Part shown: positions 23,803 to 33,635 of the stretch, in pieces
Position numbering within the stretch: the first letter of the stretch is position 1
How the letters are laid out: each line of letters starts with the position of its first letter
From: Myxococcus vastator
GTDB taxonomy: Bacteria > Myxococcota > Myxococcia > Myxococcales > Myxococcaceae
Assembly: GCF_010894475.1 (NCBI RefSeq)
Contig: NZ_JAAIYB010000025.1
Coordinates: forward strand, 1-37,573
Direction: 5' to 3'
Length of the DNA stretch: 37,573 bases
Position numbers and translations under genes: made by a program
Notes under the pieces: model-generated
What the model saw: the letters and a program-made list of their open reading frames with translations, nothing else
The model's database searches: none
What the model was told of the DNA's origin: nothing

Positions 23803-24182
23803 ACGGCATTCATCGCAGACTGCGGGACGTGGAACCGCGGATGAACCATCGCGAGGCGAGGGCCCTGTTCCTCGCGCTCGCCGACGACGAGCTTCCCGCC
23901 CCCAAGGCGCAGGAGGTTCGCACCCACCTGGACGGCTGCGACGACTGCCGCCAGGGCTGGCAGCGCTACGCCAGCACGGTGCAGCGGCTCCAGCACGTGG
24001 CGCGTGAGAAGGCCCCGCCCGCGCTCGCTTCCCTGGTGATGAACCGGGTGCGTCGCAAGCGCCGCTTCGGTCTGCGGGGCCTGCACACCGCGCACATGAA
24101 CCACCGCCTCCCGGTGGAGGTCCTCATCCCGTTGCTGCTGGCGGCCGCCGTGGCCGCCTTCCTGGCGCTGGTCGCTCCCTGA
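23799..24182 (+). CDS. Membrane-anchored zinc-finger anti-sigma factor
   Basis: The 127-residue product overlaps the ECF sigma gene by four bases, indicating translational coupling. It carries the zinc-binding anti-sigma motif HLDGCDDC (H-x3-C-x2-C) in a small helical domain, after MNHREARALFLALADDELP. A single C-terminal membrane helix (about 108-125, VEVLIPLLLAAAVAAFLALVAP) anchors it, with very little beyond the membrane, so it has no obvious periplasmic sensor domain. It would hold the sigma factor at the inner membrane until a signal releases it. The conserved domain starts at M15 (ATG 23841), a possible alternative start; the overlapping ATG at 23799 was kept for the coupling. Confidence 0.88.
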   Translation: MNGIHRRLRDVEPRMNHREARALFLALADDELPAPKAQEVRTHLDGCDDCRQGWQRYASTVQRLQHVAREKAPPALASLVMNRVRRKRRFGLRGLHTAHMNHRLPVEVLIPLLLAAAVAAFLALVAP

Positions 24183-24203
24183 GCGACCTTCCGCTGTGTT
24201 GCG

Positions 24204-24232
24204 TTGCTTCCCGGGGGAGCCTTGGCTACGGT
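24204..24232 (+). promoter_or_regulatory. Candidate lysS promoter
   Basis: TTGCTT (24204-24209), a 17-base spacer and TACGGT (24227-24232) form a well-spaced promoter in the 74-base gap before lysS. It could drive the long lysS-lol operon. Confidence 0.45.
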
Positions 24233-24256
24233 GCCGCGCCTTTGGGAAAGCGCGTC

Positions 24257-25810
24257 ATGGCCGAGACCGAGAACAAGAGCGAGAAGAGCGTGGGCGAGGG
24301 CGACCTCGGGACGAAGGAACAGGAAATCTACGACCAGCGGCTGGAGAAGGCCGCGAAGTGGCGCGAGGCCGGCTTCAATCCGTACGGCAACGGCTACCGT
24401 CCCCAGCACCAGGCCGCTGAAATCCACGCGAAGCACGCCGCTCAGTCCGCCGAGGAAATCGAGCAGGCCGCTCCTCCGCCCTATGACGTCGCCGGCCGCG
24501 TCGTGGCCATGCGCTCCTTCGGCAAGGCCGCCTTCATCAAGCTGAGAGACGGCTCGGGCGAAATCCAGGTCCACATGAAGAAGGACGCCTTGGGGGACGC
24601 CTATGAGACCTTCAAGCTGTGTGATTTGGGCGACTTCCTGGCCGCCACCGGCCCGGTGTTCCGTTCGAAGACGGGCGAGCTGACGCTGTCCGCCACGAAG
24701 TTCACCCCGCTCACCAAGTCCCTGCGGCCCCTGCCGGAGAAGTGGCACGGCCTGACGGACGTGGAGATTCGCTACCGTCAGCGGTACCTGGACCTCGTGT
24801 CCAACCCGGACGTGAAGCAGACCTTCCTCCGGCGCAACAAGCTCATCCGCTTCATCCGCGACTTCCTCGACACGCGTGACTTCGTCGAGGTCGAGACGCC
24901 GATGATGCACCCGCTCGTGTCCGGCGCGGCGGCGCGGCCCTTCACCACGCACCACAACGCGCTCGACATCGACCTGTACATGCGCATCGCCCCGGAGCTG
25001 TATCTCAAGCGCCTGGTGGTGGGCGGCCTGGAGCGCGTCTACGAGGTCAACCGCAACTTCCGCAACGAAGGCATCAGCACCCGGCACAACCCCGAGTTCA
25101 CGATGTTGGAGTTCTATCAGGCGTACGCCACGTACGAGGACCTGATGGACCTCTCCGAGGAGATGATTTCGGAGGCCGCCAAGGCCGTCACCGGCGACAC
25201 TAAGGTGAAGTACGGCGACCACGTGCTCGACTTCGGCAAGGGCTGGAAGCGCATCTCCATGACGGAGGCCATCCGCGAGGTGGTCAGCGGCCTGTCCGAC
25301 AAGGACATGGCGGACGCGGACCGGCTGCGCCACGAGCTGCTCAAGACGCGCCACTCGGAGGCCGAGCGGCGGGCCATCGACACCATGAACCACGGTGAGC
25401 TGGTGGGCGCGCTCTTCGAGCACCACGTCGAGCACACGCTCATCCATCCCACCTTCATCACCCATTTCCCCACCGCCGTCTCGCCGCTGGCCCGGCGCAA
25501 TGACGCGAACCCGGACGTGACGGACCGCTTCGAGCTGTACGTGGCGGGCCGCGAAATCGCGAACGCGTTCTCCGAGCTGAACGACCCGTTGGACCAGAAG
25601 GGCCGCTTCCAGGCCCAGCTGGACGCGAAGCAGCGGGGCCAGCAGGAGACCATGGACTACGACGAGGACTACATCCGGGCCCTCGAGCACGGCATGCCGC
25701 CCACCGCCGGTGAAGGCATCGGGATTGATCGGCTCGCCATGTTGTTCACGGATTCGCAGAGCATCCGAGACGTCATCCTGTTTCCCCTCCTCAAGCCACT
25801 GGCGAAGTAG
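24257..25810 (+). CDS. lysS: Lysyl-tRNA synthetase, class II
   Basis: LysRS charges tRNA-Lys. The 517-residue protein has a charged N-terminus, an OB-fold anticodon-binding domain (about 75-170: [31 protein letters not shown]), then the class II core with [12 protein letters not shown], motif 1 ([17 protein letters not shown]), motif 2 [23 protein letters not shown] from residue 268, and motif 3 [11 protein letters not shown] at 485-495 followed by [13 protein letters not shown] at 24257 is preferred over TTG at 24242. The lol permease gene begins 12 bases downstream; lysS in front of lolC/E-lolD-bamA is a recurring order in deltaproteobacteria-like genomes. Confidence 0.98.
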   Translation: MAETENKSEKSVGEGDLGTKEQEIYDQRLEKAAKWREAGFNPYGNGYRPQHQAAEIHAKHAAQSAEEIEQAAPPPYDVAGRVVAMRSFGKAAFIKLRDGSGEIQVHMKKDALGDAYETFKLCDLGDFLAATGPVFRSKTGELTLSATKFTPLTKSLRPLPEKWHGLTDVEIRYRQRYLDLVSNPDVKQTFLRRNKLIRFIRDFLDTRDFVEVETPMMHPLVSGAAARPFTTHHNALDIDLYMRIAPELYLKRLVVGGLERVYEVNRNFRNEGISTRHNPEFTMLEFYQAYATYEDLMDLSEEMISEAAKAVTGDTKVKYGDHVLDFGKGWKRISMTEAIREVVSGLSDKDMADADRLRHELLKTRHSEAERRAIDTMNHGELVGALFEHHVEHTLIHPTFITHFPTAVSPLARRNDANPDVTDRFELYVAGREIANAFSELNDPLDQKGRFQAQLDAKQRGQQETMDYDEDYIRALEHGMPPTAGEGIGIDRLAMLFTDSQSIRDVILFPLLKPLAK

Positions 25811-25822
25811 CCAGGAGGCCGC

Positions 25823-28192
25823 GTGCACTCCGCCGAACGGCAGACCGTCCATCGCTGGACCTTCATCTGGATTGGGGCGCTGGTCGCCCTGGTGGGCTTC
25901 AGCCTGCTCGGGGTGGCGCTCACGTCCTCCCAGGCCTGGCTGGAGACCAGCCCCTCCCTGGGGCTGTCCCTGCTGGGGTGGGGCGGCCTGGTCCAGGCCC
26001 TCAACGCGCTGCTGCTCGTGTCCGAGCAGCCCGTCGCGCCGGTTCCCAACACGGGCCTCCTCGTCGCGGGGGCCGTCGTCTGGCTGGCGGGGTGGGCGCT
26101 CATCGCCGCCGGCATCCGCCGCGCGCCAGCGTCCGCCGAGGGGCCCAGCCCGGCCGCGGGCGCCACGCTGTACCCGCGCCTGGCGCGCTACCGGGACTTC
26201 TACTGGAGCACCCTGGGCGCCTACGGCGGCGGCATGCTGCTGGCGGAGGTGGTCCTCATCCTCCTGCAGACGGTGCTGTCCAGCGGCGTGTCCGCCACGG
26301 AGCTGGGCGCGGCGGGCAAGGGCGCCAGCAGCGGCCTGTCGCTGCCGCCCACGGGCGCCTTCGCCATCGCGCTGCTCGCGGGCGGCATGGTGGCCTTCAT
26401 CTCCGGCTTCATCGGCGCGTCGCGGGCGCAGCGGCTGTCGCTGCCCGAGGCCACCATCGGCGTGCTGTACCTGGGCCTGCCCATCCCCATCGTCCTCACG
26501 TTGATGGAGCGGCTGCCCGGGCTGCAGCTCGCGCTGGGCTACCGGCTGCGCGAGGTGACGTACGTCGCGGGGCTGATTGGCCGCCCGGAGCTGGGGTACT
26601 GGCTCGTCTTCACCTTCCTGGTGCTGGCGCTGGTGCTGGGCATCAACACCGGCTTCATCGCCGCCGGCAGCGGCCGGGTGGACCTGAAGCTGGGGTTCGA
26701 GCTCTTCGTCGCGCGCCGGCACGTGGCGGTGTTCCGGCCGTCGCTGCTGCTGGGGACGCTGGCGGTGCTGATGTTCGGCATCATCCCCCCGCTGCTCATC
26801 TACTTCATCATCCGCTCCGCCGAAGCGGCCGTGGAGCGCACCCGCATCCGTGCGCTGGGGCTGAAGGATCCGCTGGCGGCGGCCTCCGACCTCAACCGCC
26901 TCAAGCTGCGGGAGCAGTCGCCCACCATGATGATGACCGCCCTGTCGGTGGGCGGCGTGGGCGTGGGCGTCATGGCGCTCATCATCGTGCTGTCGGTGAT
27001 GAGCGGCTTCGAGGCCGACCTGCAGCAGAAGATCCTGGGCACCAACGCGCACGCCGTGGTGTCGAAGTACGCGGGCGACCTGCCCGAGTACGCCAAGGTC
27101 ATGGAGTCCGTCCGCAAGGTGCCCGGCGTCGTGGGACAGACGCCCTTCATCATCAACCAGGTGATGATTGCCTCCGAGGGCAACGTGGACGGCGTCATCA
27201 TCAAGGGCATCGACCCGGGCACGGTGGGCGAGGTGACGGACCTGCCCAAGAACATCCTCGGTGGCGGCTCGCTCGACATCCTCTACACGCCGGAGAAGAT
27301 CGTCCACCGCGGCCTGCCGGACGAGGAGCCCGCGGAGGAGAGCGGGGTGGAGGAGGACGACATCATCCGCCGCTCCGGGACGCCCAAGAAGGCGCCGGTG
27401 CTGCCGGGCATCGTCATTGGCCGGGAGCTGGCGGCGTCGCTGCGCGTGGTGGTGGGAGACCGGGTGAACGTCGTCTCCCCGCTGGGCACCGAGCTGAGCC
27501 CCTCCGGCCCGATTCCGAAGAGCCGCGCCTTCCGCGTGGCGGCCGTCTTCTATTCGGGCATGTACGAGTACGACTCCAAGTTCGTCTACATCCTGCTCAA
27601 GGAGGCCCAGGACTTCTTCGGCGTGAAGGGGGCCACGGGCATCGAACTGAAGGTGGCGGACATCGACGACGCGCGGCGCATCGCCTCGCAGGTGGTGAAG
27701 GTGCTGGGGGGCTATCCCTACCGGGCACGTGACTGGGGAGAGATGAACAAGAACCTCTTCTCCGCGCTGCGCCTGGAGAAGCTGGTGATGGGCATCATCC
27801 TCTCCATCATCATCATCGTGGCCGCGGGCCTCATCGTCGCCACCGTCATCATGCTGGTGCTGGAGAAGCGCAAGGAGATCTCCGTCCTCAAGGCCCTGGG
27901 CGTCCCTGATGGCGGCATCGTGAAGATATTCCTCGCGGAGGGCCTGCAGATTGGCGTCGCGGGCGGCTTCCTCGGCCTGATTTCCGGCCTGTCCTGGTGC
28001 CTCTTCATCGAGAAGGCCGGCATCAAGCTGGACCCGGACGTCTATTACATCCCGGCGGTGCCGGTGCGCATCGAGCCGGTGCAGACCGTGCTGGCCGTCG
28101 TCATCGCGGTGCTCGTCACCTACCTCGCCTCCATCTACCCGGCCCTCAAGGCCAGCAGTGTGGAGCCGGTGGAAGGCCTCAAGGCGGAATAG
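25823..28192 (+). CDS. LolC/E-type lipoprotein-releasing ABC permease with large N-terminal membrane extension
   Basis: LolC/E permeases extract mature lipoproteins from the inner membrane, powered by LolD. The 789-residue product is nearly double the ~400 of the family. Residues 1-291 are an extra hydrophobic domain of about seven or eight helices. The Lol part starts with [10 protein letters not shown] at 292-301, shows an unusual ~70-residue segment (with an extra hydrophobic stretch, [22 protein letters not shown]) before the first conserved helix [22 protein letters not shown] (about 375-400), a MacB-like periplasmic domain containing an acidic insert ([13 protein letters not shown]), and three C-terminal helices with [10 protein letters not shown] and [19 protein letters not shown] start with CAGGAGG at 25812-25818. 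LolD follows after 2 bases. Confidence 0.9.
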   Translation: MHSAERQTVHRWTFIWIGALVALVGFSLLGVALTSSQAWLETSPSLGLSLLGWGGLVQALNALLLVSEQPVAPVPNTGLLVAGAVVWLAGWALIAAGIRRAPASAEGPSPAAGATLYPRLARYRDFYWSTLGAYGGGMLLAEVVLILLQTVLSSGVSATELGAAGKGASSGLSLPPTGAFAIALLAGGMVAFISGFIGASRAQRLSLPEATIGVLYLGLPIPIVLTLMERLPGLQLALGYRLREVTYVAGLIGRPELGYWLVFTFLVLALVLGINTGFIAAGSGRVDLKLGFELFVARRHVAVFRPSLLLGTLAVLMFGIIPPLLIYFIIRSAEAAVERTRIRALGLKDPLAAASDLNRLKLREQSPTMMMTALSVGGVGVGVMALIIVLSVMSGFEADLQQKILGTNAHAVVSKYAGDLPEYAKVMESVRKVPGVVGQTPFIINQVMIASEGNVDGVIIKGIDPGTVGEVTDLPKNILGGGSLDILYTPEKIVHRGLPDEEPAEESGVEEDDIIRRSGTPKKAPVLPGIVIGRELAASLRVVVGDRVNVVSPLGTELSPSGPIPKSRAFRVAAVFYSGMYEYDSKFVYILLKEAQDFFGVKGATGIELKVADIDDARRIASQVVKVLGGYPYRARDWGEMNKNLFSALRLEKLVMGIILSIIIIVAAGLIVATVIMLVLEKRKEISVLKALGVPDGGIVKIFLAEGLQIGVAGGFLGLISGLSWCLFIEKAGIKLDPDVYYIPAVPVRIEPVQTVLAVVIAVLVTYLASIYPALKASSVEPVEGLKAE

Positions 28193-28194
28193 CC

Positions 28195-28869
28195 ATGGCG
28201 CTCTTGTCCATCCGCAACGTCTTCAAGAGCTACTTCCTGCACGGCAAGCGCATCGACATCCTTCGGGGCGTGTCGCTGGACATCCAGCGGGGAGAGCTCG
28301 TCTCGCTGGTGGGCGCGTCCGGGGCGGGGAAGAGCACCTTCCTGCACGTCCTGGGCACGCTGGATGCCCCGGCCGCCGGCGAGGTGCTGTTCGAGGACCG
28401 CCCGGTGTTCTCCATGAACGACGCGGAGATCGCCGAGTTCCGGAACCAGACCATCGGCTTCGTCTTCCAGAGCCACTTCCTGCTGCCGGAGTTCACCGCC
28501 TTGGAAAACGTCGCCATGCCCGCCCTCATCCGGCGACAGGACCGCACCGGCGCCTACGCCTATGCCCGTGAGCTGCTGGAGCGGGTGGGCCTGGGACACC
28601 GCGTGGACCACCGTCCGGGAGAACTGTCGGGTGGTGAGGCCCAGCGCGTGGCCCTGGCGCGCGCCCTGGTGCTCAAGCCCGCGGTGTTGCTGGCGGACGA
28701 GCCCACCGGAAACCTCGACCCGGCGACGGGCGAGGGCATCCACCAGCTCCTGCGGGAGGTCAACCGCGAGCAGGGAATCACCGCCGTCGTCGTGACCCAC
28801 AACGAGACGCTTGCCCGCTCCATGCCCCGCCGCCTCAGGTTGGCCGGGGGCGAGGTGTCGGAGGCGTGA
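28195..28869 (+). CDS. lolD: Lipoprotein-releasing ABC transporter ATPase LolD
   Basis: LolD drives release of lipoproteins from the inner membrane to the LolA chaperone. The 224-residue ATPase has Walker [10 protein letters not shown] at 40-48, the Q-loop [16 protein letters not shown] (about 91-106) with the LolD/MacB-type pattern, signature LSGGEAQR at 144-151, Walker B with D168-E169 in [11 protein letters not shown], and the switch histidine in VVTHN. Length and order are normal for LolD. The ATG lies 2 bases after the permease stop, indicating coupling. With only one permease gene seen here, the complex may be a homodimer (LolF-like) or use a second permease elsewhere. Confidence 0.95.
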   Translation: MALLSIRNVFKSYFLHGKRIDILRGVSLDIQRGELVSLVGASGAGKSTFLHVLGTLDAPAAGEVLFEDRPVFSMNDAEIAEFRNQTIGFVFQSHFLLPEFTALENVAMPALIRRQDRTGAYAYARELLERVGLGHRVDHRPGELSGGEAQRVALARALVLKPAVLLADEPTGNLDPATGEGIHQLLREVNREQGITAVVVTHNETLARSMPRRLRLAGGEVSEA

Positions 28870-28887
28870 TGTCCCGGCAATTTTGCA

Positions 28888-28917
28888 TTGAGGCCCCGAG
28901 GGGCCTTCCCGTAGATT
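28888..28917 (+). promoter_or_regulatory. Candidate bamA promoter with overlapping hairpin
   Basis: TTGAGG (28888-28893), an 18-base spacer and TAGATT (28912-28917) form a promoter in the lolD-bamA gap. A 6-bp hairpin AGGCCC/GGGCCT (28891-28896 with 28901-28906) overlaps the -35 and spacer and could be a weak terminator for lolD or an operator. The -10 overlaps a possible TTG start at 28916, which argues against that start. Confidence 0.4.
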
Positions 28918-28945
28918 GCCCCGCCTTTTCCTGGCCGGTCTCCCC

Positions 28946-31402
28946 TTGAGGCACCCCGTTCTGTCGCGCAAGTCACTGCTCCCGCTGCTGGCGGTCGCCA
29001 TGTGGTCCCTCGTGCCCGGCTCCGCGCTGGCGCAAGAGGATGAAGGCGCCGCCGCGCCTTCAGTCGTGCCCGAGGTCACCGCCCCCGCTGCTCCCGCCGA
29101 CGTGGCCTCCGAGCCCGCGCTCCCCGATGACGCCCCGGTGTCCCCGGAGGATGCCCGCCGGGTGGTGGAGGTCCGCGTCGAAGGCAACCGGCGCGTCGAG
29201 GCCGAAGCCATCCGCCGCGCCCTCCGCACCCGTGTGGGCGACGAGCTGAGCCCCACGCGCACCGCCCAGGACCTCCGGGCGGTGTGGGCGCTGGGCTACT
29301 TCCAGGACGTGGAGCTGCTCGTCCAGCGGCTGGCCCGCGGCGTCGCCTACGTGGTGCGCGTGGAGGAGCGCCCCACCGTCCGGCTCGTGCAGCTCGTGGG
29401 CAACGAGGAGCTGAACAAGGACGACCTGAAGGAGGAGATTGACGTCAAGCCCGCCACCATCCTGGACATGGAGCTGGTGCGCTCCAGCGTGCAGAAGATC
29501 CAGGCGAAGTACGTGGAGAAGGGCTACTTCCTCGCCGAGGTCAGCCACCAGCTCAAGCCCGTCGAGGGCGGCGCCAACGTGGATGTGGTGTTCAACATCA
29601 ACGAGCGCGCCAAGGTGATGGTGAAGCAGATCACCATCCTGGGGGCGGAGAAGGTGCCCGCCGCGGAGCTGAAGGAGACGATGATTACCCGCGAGGGCGG
29701 GTTCCTCTCCTTCTTCACCGGTGAGGGCACCTACCGCGAGGAGGCCTTCCAGCGCGACCTGGCCGTCATCCAGATTGCCTACTACGACAAGGGCTTCATC
29801 AACGTCCGGGTGGACAAGCCCACCGTCCAGCTCTCCGCGGACAAGCGCTTCATCTTCATCACCCTCCGGGTGACGGAGGGCGAGCCGTACGACATCGGGA
29901 AGATCGACTTCTCCGGTGACCTGCTCGACGACGTCTCCAAGGGGGAGATGGCGGCGCTGATGAAGTCCGCCACCGGCGGGCGCTTCAACCGCTCGCAGCT
30001 GTCGCAGGACATCCTGTCCGTCTCGGACGTCTACTACGACCGCGGCTACGCCTACGCGAACATCAACCCCATCACCAGCGTCAACGCGGACGACCGCACG
30101 GTGGACCTGACCTTCGACGTGCAGAAGGGGCCCCAGGTCACCATCGAGCGCATCGACGTGGTGGGCAACAGCAAGACGCGTGACAAGGTCATCCGCCGCG
30201 AGCTTCGCGTCTACGAAGGCGAGCTCTACAACGGCACCGGCGTGCGCCGCAGCCGCGAGCGCGTCACCGCGCTGGGCTTCTTCGAGACGGCGGAAATCAC
30301 CCAGCGCCCCGGCTCGGCGGACGACACCATCATCCTCCAGGTGGAGGTGAAGGAGAAGGCCACCGGTACCTTCCAGGTCGGCCTCGGCTTCTCCAACGTG
30401 GAGAACTTCATCTTCACGGCGCAGATCGCCCAGAACAACTTCCTGGGCTGGGGGCAGAGCGTCTCCGCGTCCGCGCAGATCTCCGGCCTGCGCTCCCTGG
30501 TGCAGCTGTCCTTCTACGACCCGTACTTCCTGGACACGCGCTACCTGCTGTCGGCCGAGTTCTTCCGCATCCAGGCGGACTACGAGGGCTTCATCCGCAG
30601 TTCCACCGGTGGCACGGTGTCCATCGGCTACCAGTTCATCGACGACCTGCTGGGCACCATTGGCTACTCGCGTGAGTGGGTCAACGTGGAGGCGGGACAG
30701 AACCTGGGCGCGGTGCTGCTGGCCAACCAGTTCCTGTCGGGCACGACGAGCGCCGCCCGCCTGTCGCTGTCCTTCGACCGGCGCAACAACCGCCTGTTCC
30801 CGTCGGACGGCTTCATCCACTACGGCTCGGTGGAGCTCGCCCCGGACTTCCTGGGCGGCACGTTCCTCTACAACCGGTACACGGCCTACTCGCGGCTGTA
30901 CTTCCCCATGCCGCTGGGCTTCGTCTTCAAGACGAACGCCACCATTGGCTACATCCAGCAGCTGGACCAGAACAAGCCGCTGCCCATCTCCGAACTCTAC
31001 TATGTGGGCGGCATCAACAGCGTCCGCGGGTACTTCCTGCGCAGCATCAGCCCCTCCGTGAAGGTCCCCCGCTCCGACAGTCCGGACGCGACCGTCACCG
31101 ATTTCCGGGTGGGCGGCAACAAGCAGCTGACCTTCAACTTCGAGCTGGAGTTCCCCATCTTCGAGAAGGCCGGCCTGCGCGGCGTCGTCTTCTACGACGC
31201 GGGTAACGCCTTCGCGGCGAACGAGCGCTTCTTCGAGGACCGTCAGGAGCGGCTGCCGCTCGGCCTCTTCCACTCCGTGGGCTTCGGATTCCGCTGGTTC
31301 TCGCCCATTGGCCCCCTGCGCTTCGAGTGGGGCATCCCGCTCAACAGGCGGCCGGAGGACGACAACATCCTGTTCGAGTTCACTATCGGCAACTTCTTCT
31401 GA
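28946..31402 (+). CDS. bamA: Outer-membrane protein assembly factor BamA
   Basis: BamA is the Omp85 barrel that folds and inserts outer-membrane proteins. The product has a signal peptide ending GSALAQ, an Ala/Pro/acidic linker, five POTRA repeats (from VVEVRVEGNRRVEAEAIRRAL, through VRLVQLVGNEELNKDDLKEEI, VKQITILGAEKVPAAELKETM and IGKIDFSGDL, to IERIDVVGNSKTRDKVIRREL), and a C-terminal 16-strand barrel with the loop-6 VRGY (GGINSVRGYFL) and a terminal EFTIGNFF. The TTG at 28946 (818 residues) gives a normal signal peptide (MRHPVLSRKSLLPLLAVAM...); a TTG at 28916 would add ten residues but overlaps the candidate -10. No strong ribosome site is visible, so the start is uncertain. skp follows, as usual. 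Confidence 0.95.
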   Translation: MRHPVLSRKSLLPLLAVAMWSLVPGSALAQEDEGAAAPSVVPEVTAPAAPADVASEPALPDDAPVSPEDARRVVEVRVEGNRRVEAEAIRRALRTRVGDELSPTRTAQDLRAVWALGYFQDVELLVQRLARGVAYVVRVEERPTVRLVQLVGNEELNKDDLKEEIDVKPATILDMELVRSSVQKIQAKYVEKGYFLAEVSHQLKPVEGGANVDVVFNINERAKVMVKQITILGAEKVPAAELKETMITREGGFLSFFTGEGTYREEAFQRDLAVIQIAYYDKGFINVRVDKPTVQLSADKRFIFITLRVTEGEPYDIGKIDFSGDLLDDVSKGEMAALMKSATGGRFNRSQLSQDILSVSDVYYDRGYAYANINPITSVNADDRTVDLTFDVQKGPQVTIERIDVVGNSKTRDKVIRRELRVYEGELYNGTGVRRSRERVTALGFFETAEITQRPGSADDTIILQVEVKEKATGTFQVGLGFSNVENFIFTAQIAQNNFLGWGQSVSASAQISGLRSLVQLSFYDPYFLDTRYLLSAEFFRIQADYEGFIRSSTGGTVSIGYQFIDDLLGTIGYSREWVNVEAGQNLGAVLLANQFLSGTTSAARLSLSFDRRNNRLFPSDGFIHYGSVELAPDFLGGTFLYNRYTAYSRLYFPMPLGFVFKTNATIGYIQQLDQNKPLPISELYYVGGINSVRGYFLRSISPSVKVPRSDSPDATVTDFRVGGNKQLTFNFELEFPIFEKAGLRGVVFYDAGNAFAANERFFEDRQERLPLGLFHSVGFGFRWFSPIGPLRFEWGIPLNRRPEDDNILFEFTIGNFF

Positions 31403-31509
31403 TAAGCCCTTCGCCTGTCGTCCGGCGTCCGTCCTCACGGGCGGAGGGAATTGAAGATGCCCGATAGGCGTACGTCGGAGCCTGTACCCTTCTTGAGGAG
31501 TTGCTGAAC

Positions 31510-32064
31510 ATGTCGCTTCGCACCACCATCGCGGCCACGGCCGCCGCTCTGTCGCTCGCCCTCCCGGTGGCCGCCTCGGCCGCCGAGCTGAAGGTCGCCT
31601 ACGTGGACCTCCAGAAAGTCATGCTGGAGGTGGATGACGGAAAGGCCGCCAAGTCCCGTCTCCAGAAGTGGCTCAACGACCGCCAGAAGGAAATCGACAA
31701 GGAGCAGAACGCGCTCCGCGCCGAGAAGGAGACGCTCGACAAGCAGGCCAGCGCCATGAGCGCGGAGATCAAGGCCCAGAAGGAGGCCGAGCTCCAGCGC
31801 AAGGTGATGATGCTCGCCCAGAAGTGGGAGAAGAGCCGCGCCGAGGCCGCCAACAAGGAGCAGCAGGAGATGAAGCCGATCATCGACAAGATCGACTCCA
31901 TCATCAACACCATCGCCGAGCGCGATGACCTGGGCTTCGTCCTCGAGCGCCGCGACTCCGGCATCGTCTACGCCCGCTCGCAGCACGACATCTCCAACGA
32001 AGTCATCCGGGCGTACAACAGCTCGAAGAAGACGGCGGCGAAGGACGCCCCGACGAAGAAGTAG
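31510..32064 (+). CDS. skp: Periplasmic chaperone Skp/OmpH
   Basis: Skp carries unfolded outer-membrane proteins across the periplasm to BamA as a trimer with long helical tentacles. The 184-residue product has a signal peptide ending AASA (about residue 20), a short beta segment LKVAYVDLQKVMLEVDDGKAAKSRL at the start of the mature part, a long charged coiled coil (about 50-130, rich in K/E/Q), and a return strand GFVLERRDSGIVYA, the OmpH pattern. The last ~15 residues are Lys/Ala-rich. The ATG at 31510 has GAGGAG (31495-31500) 9 bases upstream; the TTG at 31501 directly abuts that site and was rejected. Located between bamA and lpxD, as in most Gram-negative bacteria. Confidence 0.93.
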   Translation: MSLRTTIAATAAALSLALPVAASAAELKVAYVDLQKVMLEVDDGKAAKSRLQKWLNDRQKEIDKEQNALRAEKETLDKQASAMSAEIKAQKEAELQRKVMMLAQKWEKSRAEAANKEQQEMKPIIDKIDSIINTIAERDDLGFVLERRDSGIVYARSQHDISNEVIRAYNSSKKTAAKDAPTKK

Positions 32065-32095
32065 CCGTCACTCCCAACTCGTGCAGACCGCTCCC

Positions 32096-33145
32096 ATGCC
32101 CCGCCAGCTCGGGGAACTCGCCGCCCACGTGGGTGGCGAGCTCCTCGGTGATCCCTCACAGCTCATTCACGGACTCAACGGGCTTGAAGAAGCCGGCCCG
32201 GGAGACGTGTCTTTCTACGGAAACCCGCGCTACCGGCGCCAGTTCGAGGCCAGCCGTGCCTCGGCGGTGCTGGTGGGCGCCGACGTGCCACCCCGCGAGG
32301 GCGTGGCGCTGGTCCGGGTGGCCAACCCCCACCTGGCGTACGCGAAGCTGCTGCGCCTGTTCCACGCGCCCCAGCGCCCCGCCGCGGGCGTGAGGCCCGG
32401 CGCCTGGGTCCACCCCGAGGCCACCGTCCATCCGGAGGCCGTGCTGCTGCCCGGCGCGTCGGTGGACCGGGGCGGACGGGTGGGCGCGCGCACGGTGCTC
32501 TATCCGGGCGCCTATGTGGGCGAACAGGCCGAGGTGGGGGAGGACTGCGTCCTGTACCCCAACGTCACGGTGCGCGAGCGCTGCATCGTGGGCGCGCGCG
32601 TCATCCTCCACGCCTCCAGCGTGGTGGGCGCGGACGGCTTCGGCTTCGCCTTCAACCCGGAGGGCGAGGCGGGGCCGGAGCACTTCAAGATTCCCCAGGT
32701 CGGCATCGTGCGCATCGAGGACGACGTCGAGGTGGGGGCGTGCACCTGCATCGACCGCGCGACGGTGGGCGAGACGGTGGTGGGGCGCGGCGCGAAGCTC
32801 GACAACCTGGTGCAGGTTGCCCACAACGTGCGAGTGGGCCCGCTGTCCCTCATCTGCGCCCAGGCTGGCGTGTCCGGCTCGGCGGAGATTGGGACGGGCG
32901 TGGTGCTCGCGGGGCAGGTCGGCGTGGTGGGGCACATCCGCGTGGGTGACCTGGCCAAGGTGGGCGCCCAGTCCGGCGTCGCGCACGACGTGCCGGACGG
33001 CCAGGTGGTGAGCGGGAGCCCCGCCGTCCCCCACCGGGAGTGGCTGCGGGCCAGCGCCGCGGCGGGCCAGATGGCGGACCTGCTCAAGGAAGTGCGCGCC
33101 CTGCGGCGCCGGGTAGAGACGCTGGAGAAGGAAAAGGGGCCGTGA
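32096..33145 (+). CDS. lpxD: UDP-3-O-acylglucosamine N-acyltransferase LpxD
   Basis: LpxD adds the N-linked hydroxyacyl chain in the third step of lipid A synthesis. The 349-residue product has an N-terminal uridine-binding domain (LGELAAHVGGELLGDPSQLI, GDVSFYGNPRYRRQF), a left-handed beta-helix of hexapeptide repeats (about 100-310), the catalytic histidine H243 in DNLVQVAHNV (matching E. coli H239), GADGFGFAF and a C-terminal coiled coil (LLKEVRALRRRVETLEKEK). The ATG at 32096 was chosen; an in-frame GTG at 32081 would add five residues and neither has a clear ribosome site. The stop overlaps the fabZ start by one base. Confidence 0.96.
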   Translation: MPRQLGELAAHVGGELLGDPSQLIHGLNGLEEAGPGDVSFYGNPRYRRQFEASRASAVLVGADVPPREGVALVRVANPHLAYAKLLRLFHAPQRPAAGVRPGAWVHPEATVHPEAVLLPGASVDRGGRVGARTVLYPGAYVGEQAEVGEDCVLYPNVTVRERCIVGARVILHASSVVGADGFGFAFNPEGEAGPEHFKIPQVGIVRIEDDVEVGACTCIDRATVGETVVGRGAKLDNLVQVAHNVRVGPLSLICAQAGVSGSAEIGTGVVLAGQVGVVGHIRVGDLAKVGAQSGVAHDVPDGQVVSGSPAVPHREWLRASAAAGQMADLLKEVRALRRRVETLEKEKGP

Positions 33146-33606
33146 TGGACATCGGAGAGATTCTCAATCTGCTGCCGCACCGGTACCCGTTCCTGCTGGT
33201 GGATCGGGTGGTGGAGATTGTCCCGGGCCAGAAGCTGACGGCCTACAAGAACGTCACCATCAACGAGCCCTTCTTCAACGGGCACTTCCCCGGTCACCCG
33301 GTGATGCCGGGCGTGCTCATCCTGGAGGCGCTGGCGCAGGCGACGGCCATCCTCGCCTACAAGAGCGAGAACATGGACCCGACGCGCAAGCTCACGTACC
33401 TGATGGGCGTGGACGGCGCGCGCTTCCGCAAGCCGGTGTTGCCGGGGGATCGCCTCCAGCTGGACATCGAAGTGGTGCGTCACAAGGGCGCTGTCTGGAA
33501 GACGAAGGGCCTGGCGACGGTCGACGGCGCGCGTGTCGCCGAAGGCGAGTTCCTGGCAACCGTCGTGGACAAGGACGCGAACGCGGCTGAGAGCGCGGCA
33601 TCCTGA
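33145..33606 (+). CDS. fabZ: 3-hydroxyacyl-ACP dehydratase FabZ
   Basis: FabZ dehydrates 3-hydroxyacyl-ACP in fatty-acid elongation and competes with LpxA/LpxD for the same substrate. The 153-residue hotdog-fold protein begins MDIGEILNLLPHRYPFLLVD and has the catalytic pair H47 (FNGHFPGHPVMPG) and E61 (LILEALAQ). The C-terminal ~12 residues are a loose acidic/Ala tail. ATG 33145 overlaps the lpxD stop (TGATG) and AAGGGG at 33134-33139 is upstream. Its place between lpxD and lpxA matches the standard operon. Confidence 0.97.
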   Translation: MDIGEILNLLPHRYPFLLVDRVVEIVPGQKLTAYKNVTINEPFFNGHFPGHPVMPGVLILEALAQATAILAYKSENMDPTRKLTYLMGVDGARFRKPVLPGDRLQLDIEVVRHKGAVWKTKGLATVDGARVAEGEFLATVVDKDANAAESAAS

Positions 33607-33635
33607 TTCGCGCCCCGCGAGCACGAGGAGACTTC

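Noticed and set aside
23966..27307. Very long open frame on the minus strand (over 1100 codons) opposite the anti-sigma, lysS and lol genes
   Set aside because: It is antisense to three well-supported genes, its translation is low-complexity (rich in His, Arg, Gly, Ala), and it arises from strong GC3 bias; no ribosome site or domain was seen. The same holds for 6960-9695 (-) and 4353-6665 (+).
28916..28945. TTG at 28916 as the bamA start
   Set aside because: It overlaps the candidate -10 element and gives an overlong signal peptide; the TTG at 28946 yields a normal one, though the choice is not certain.
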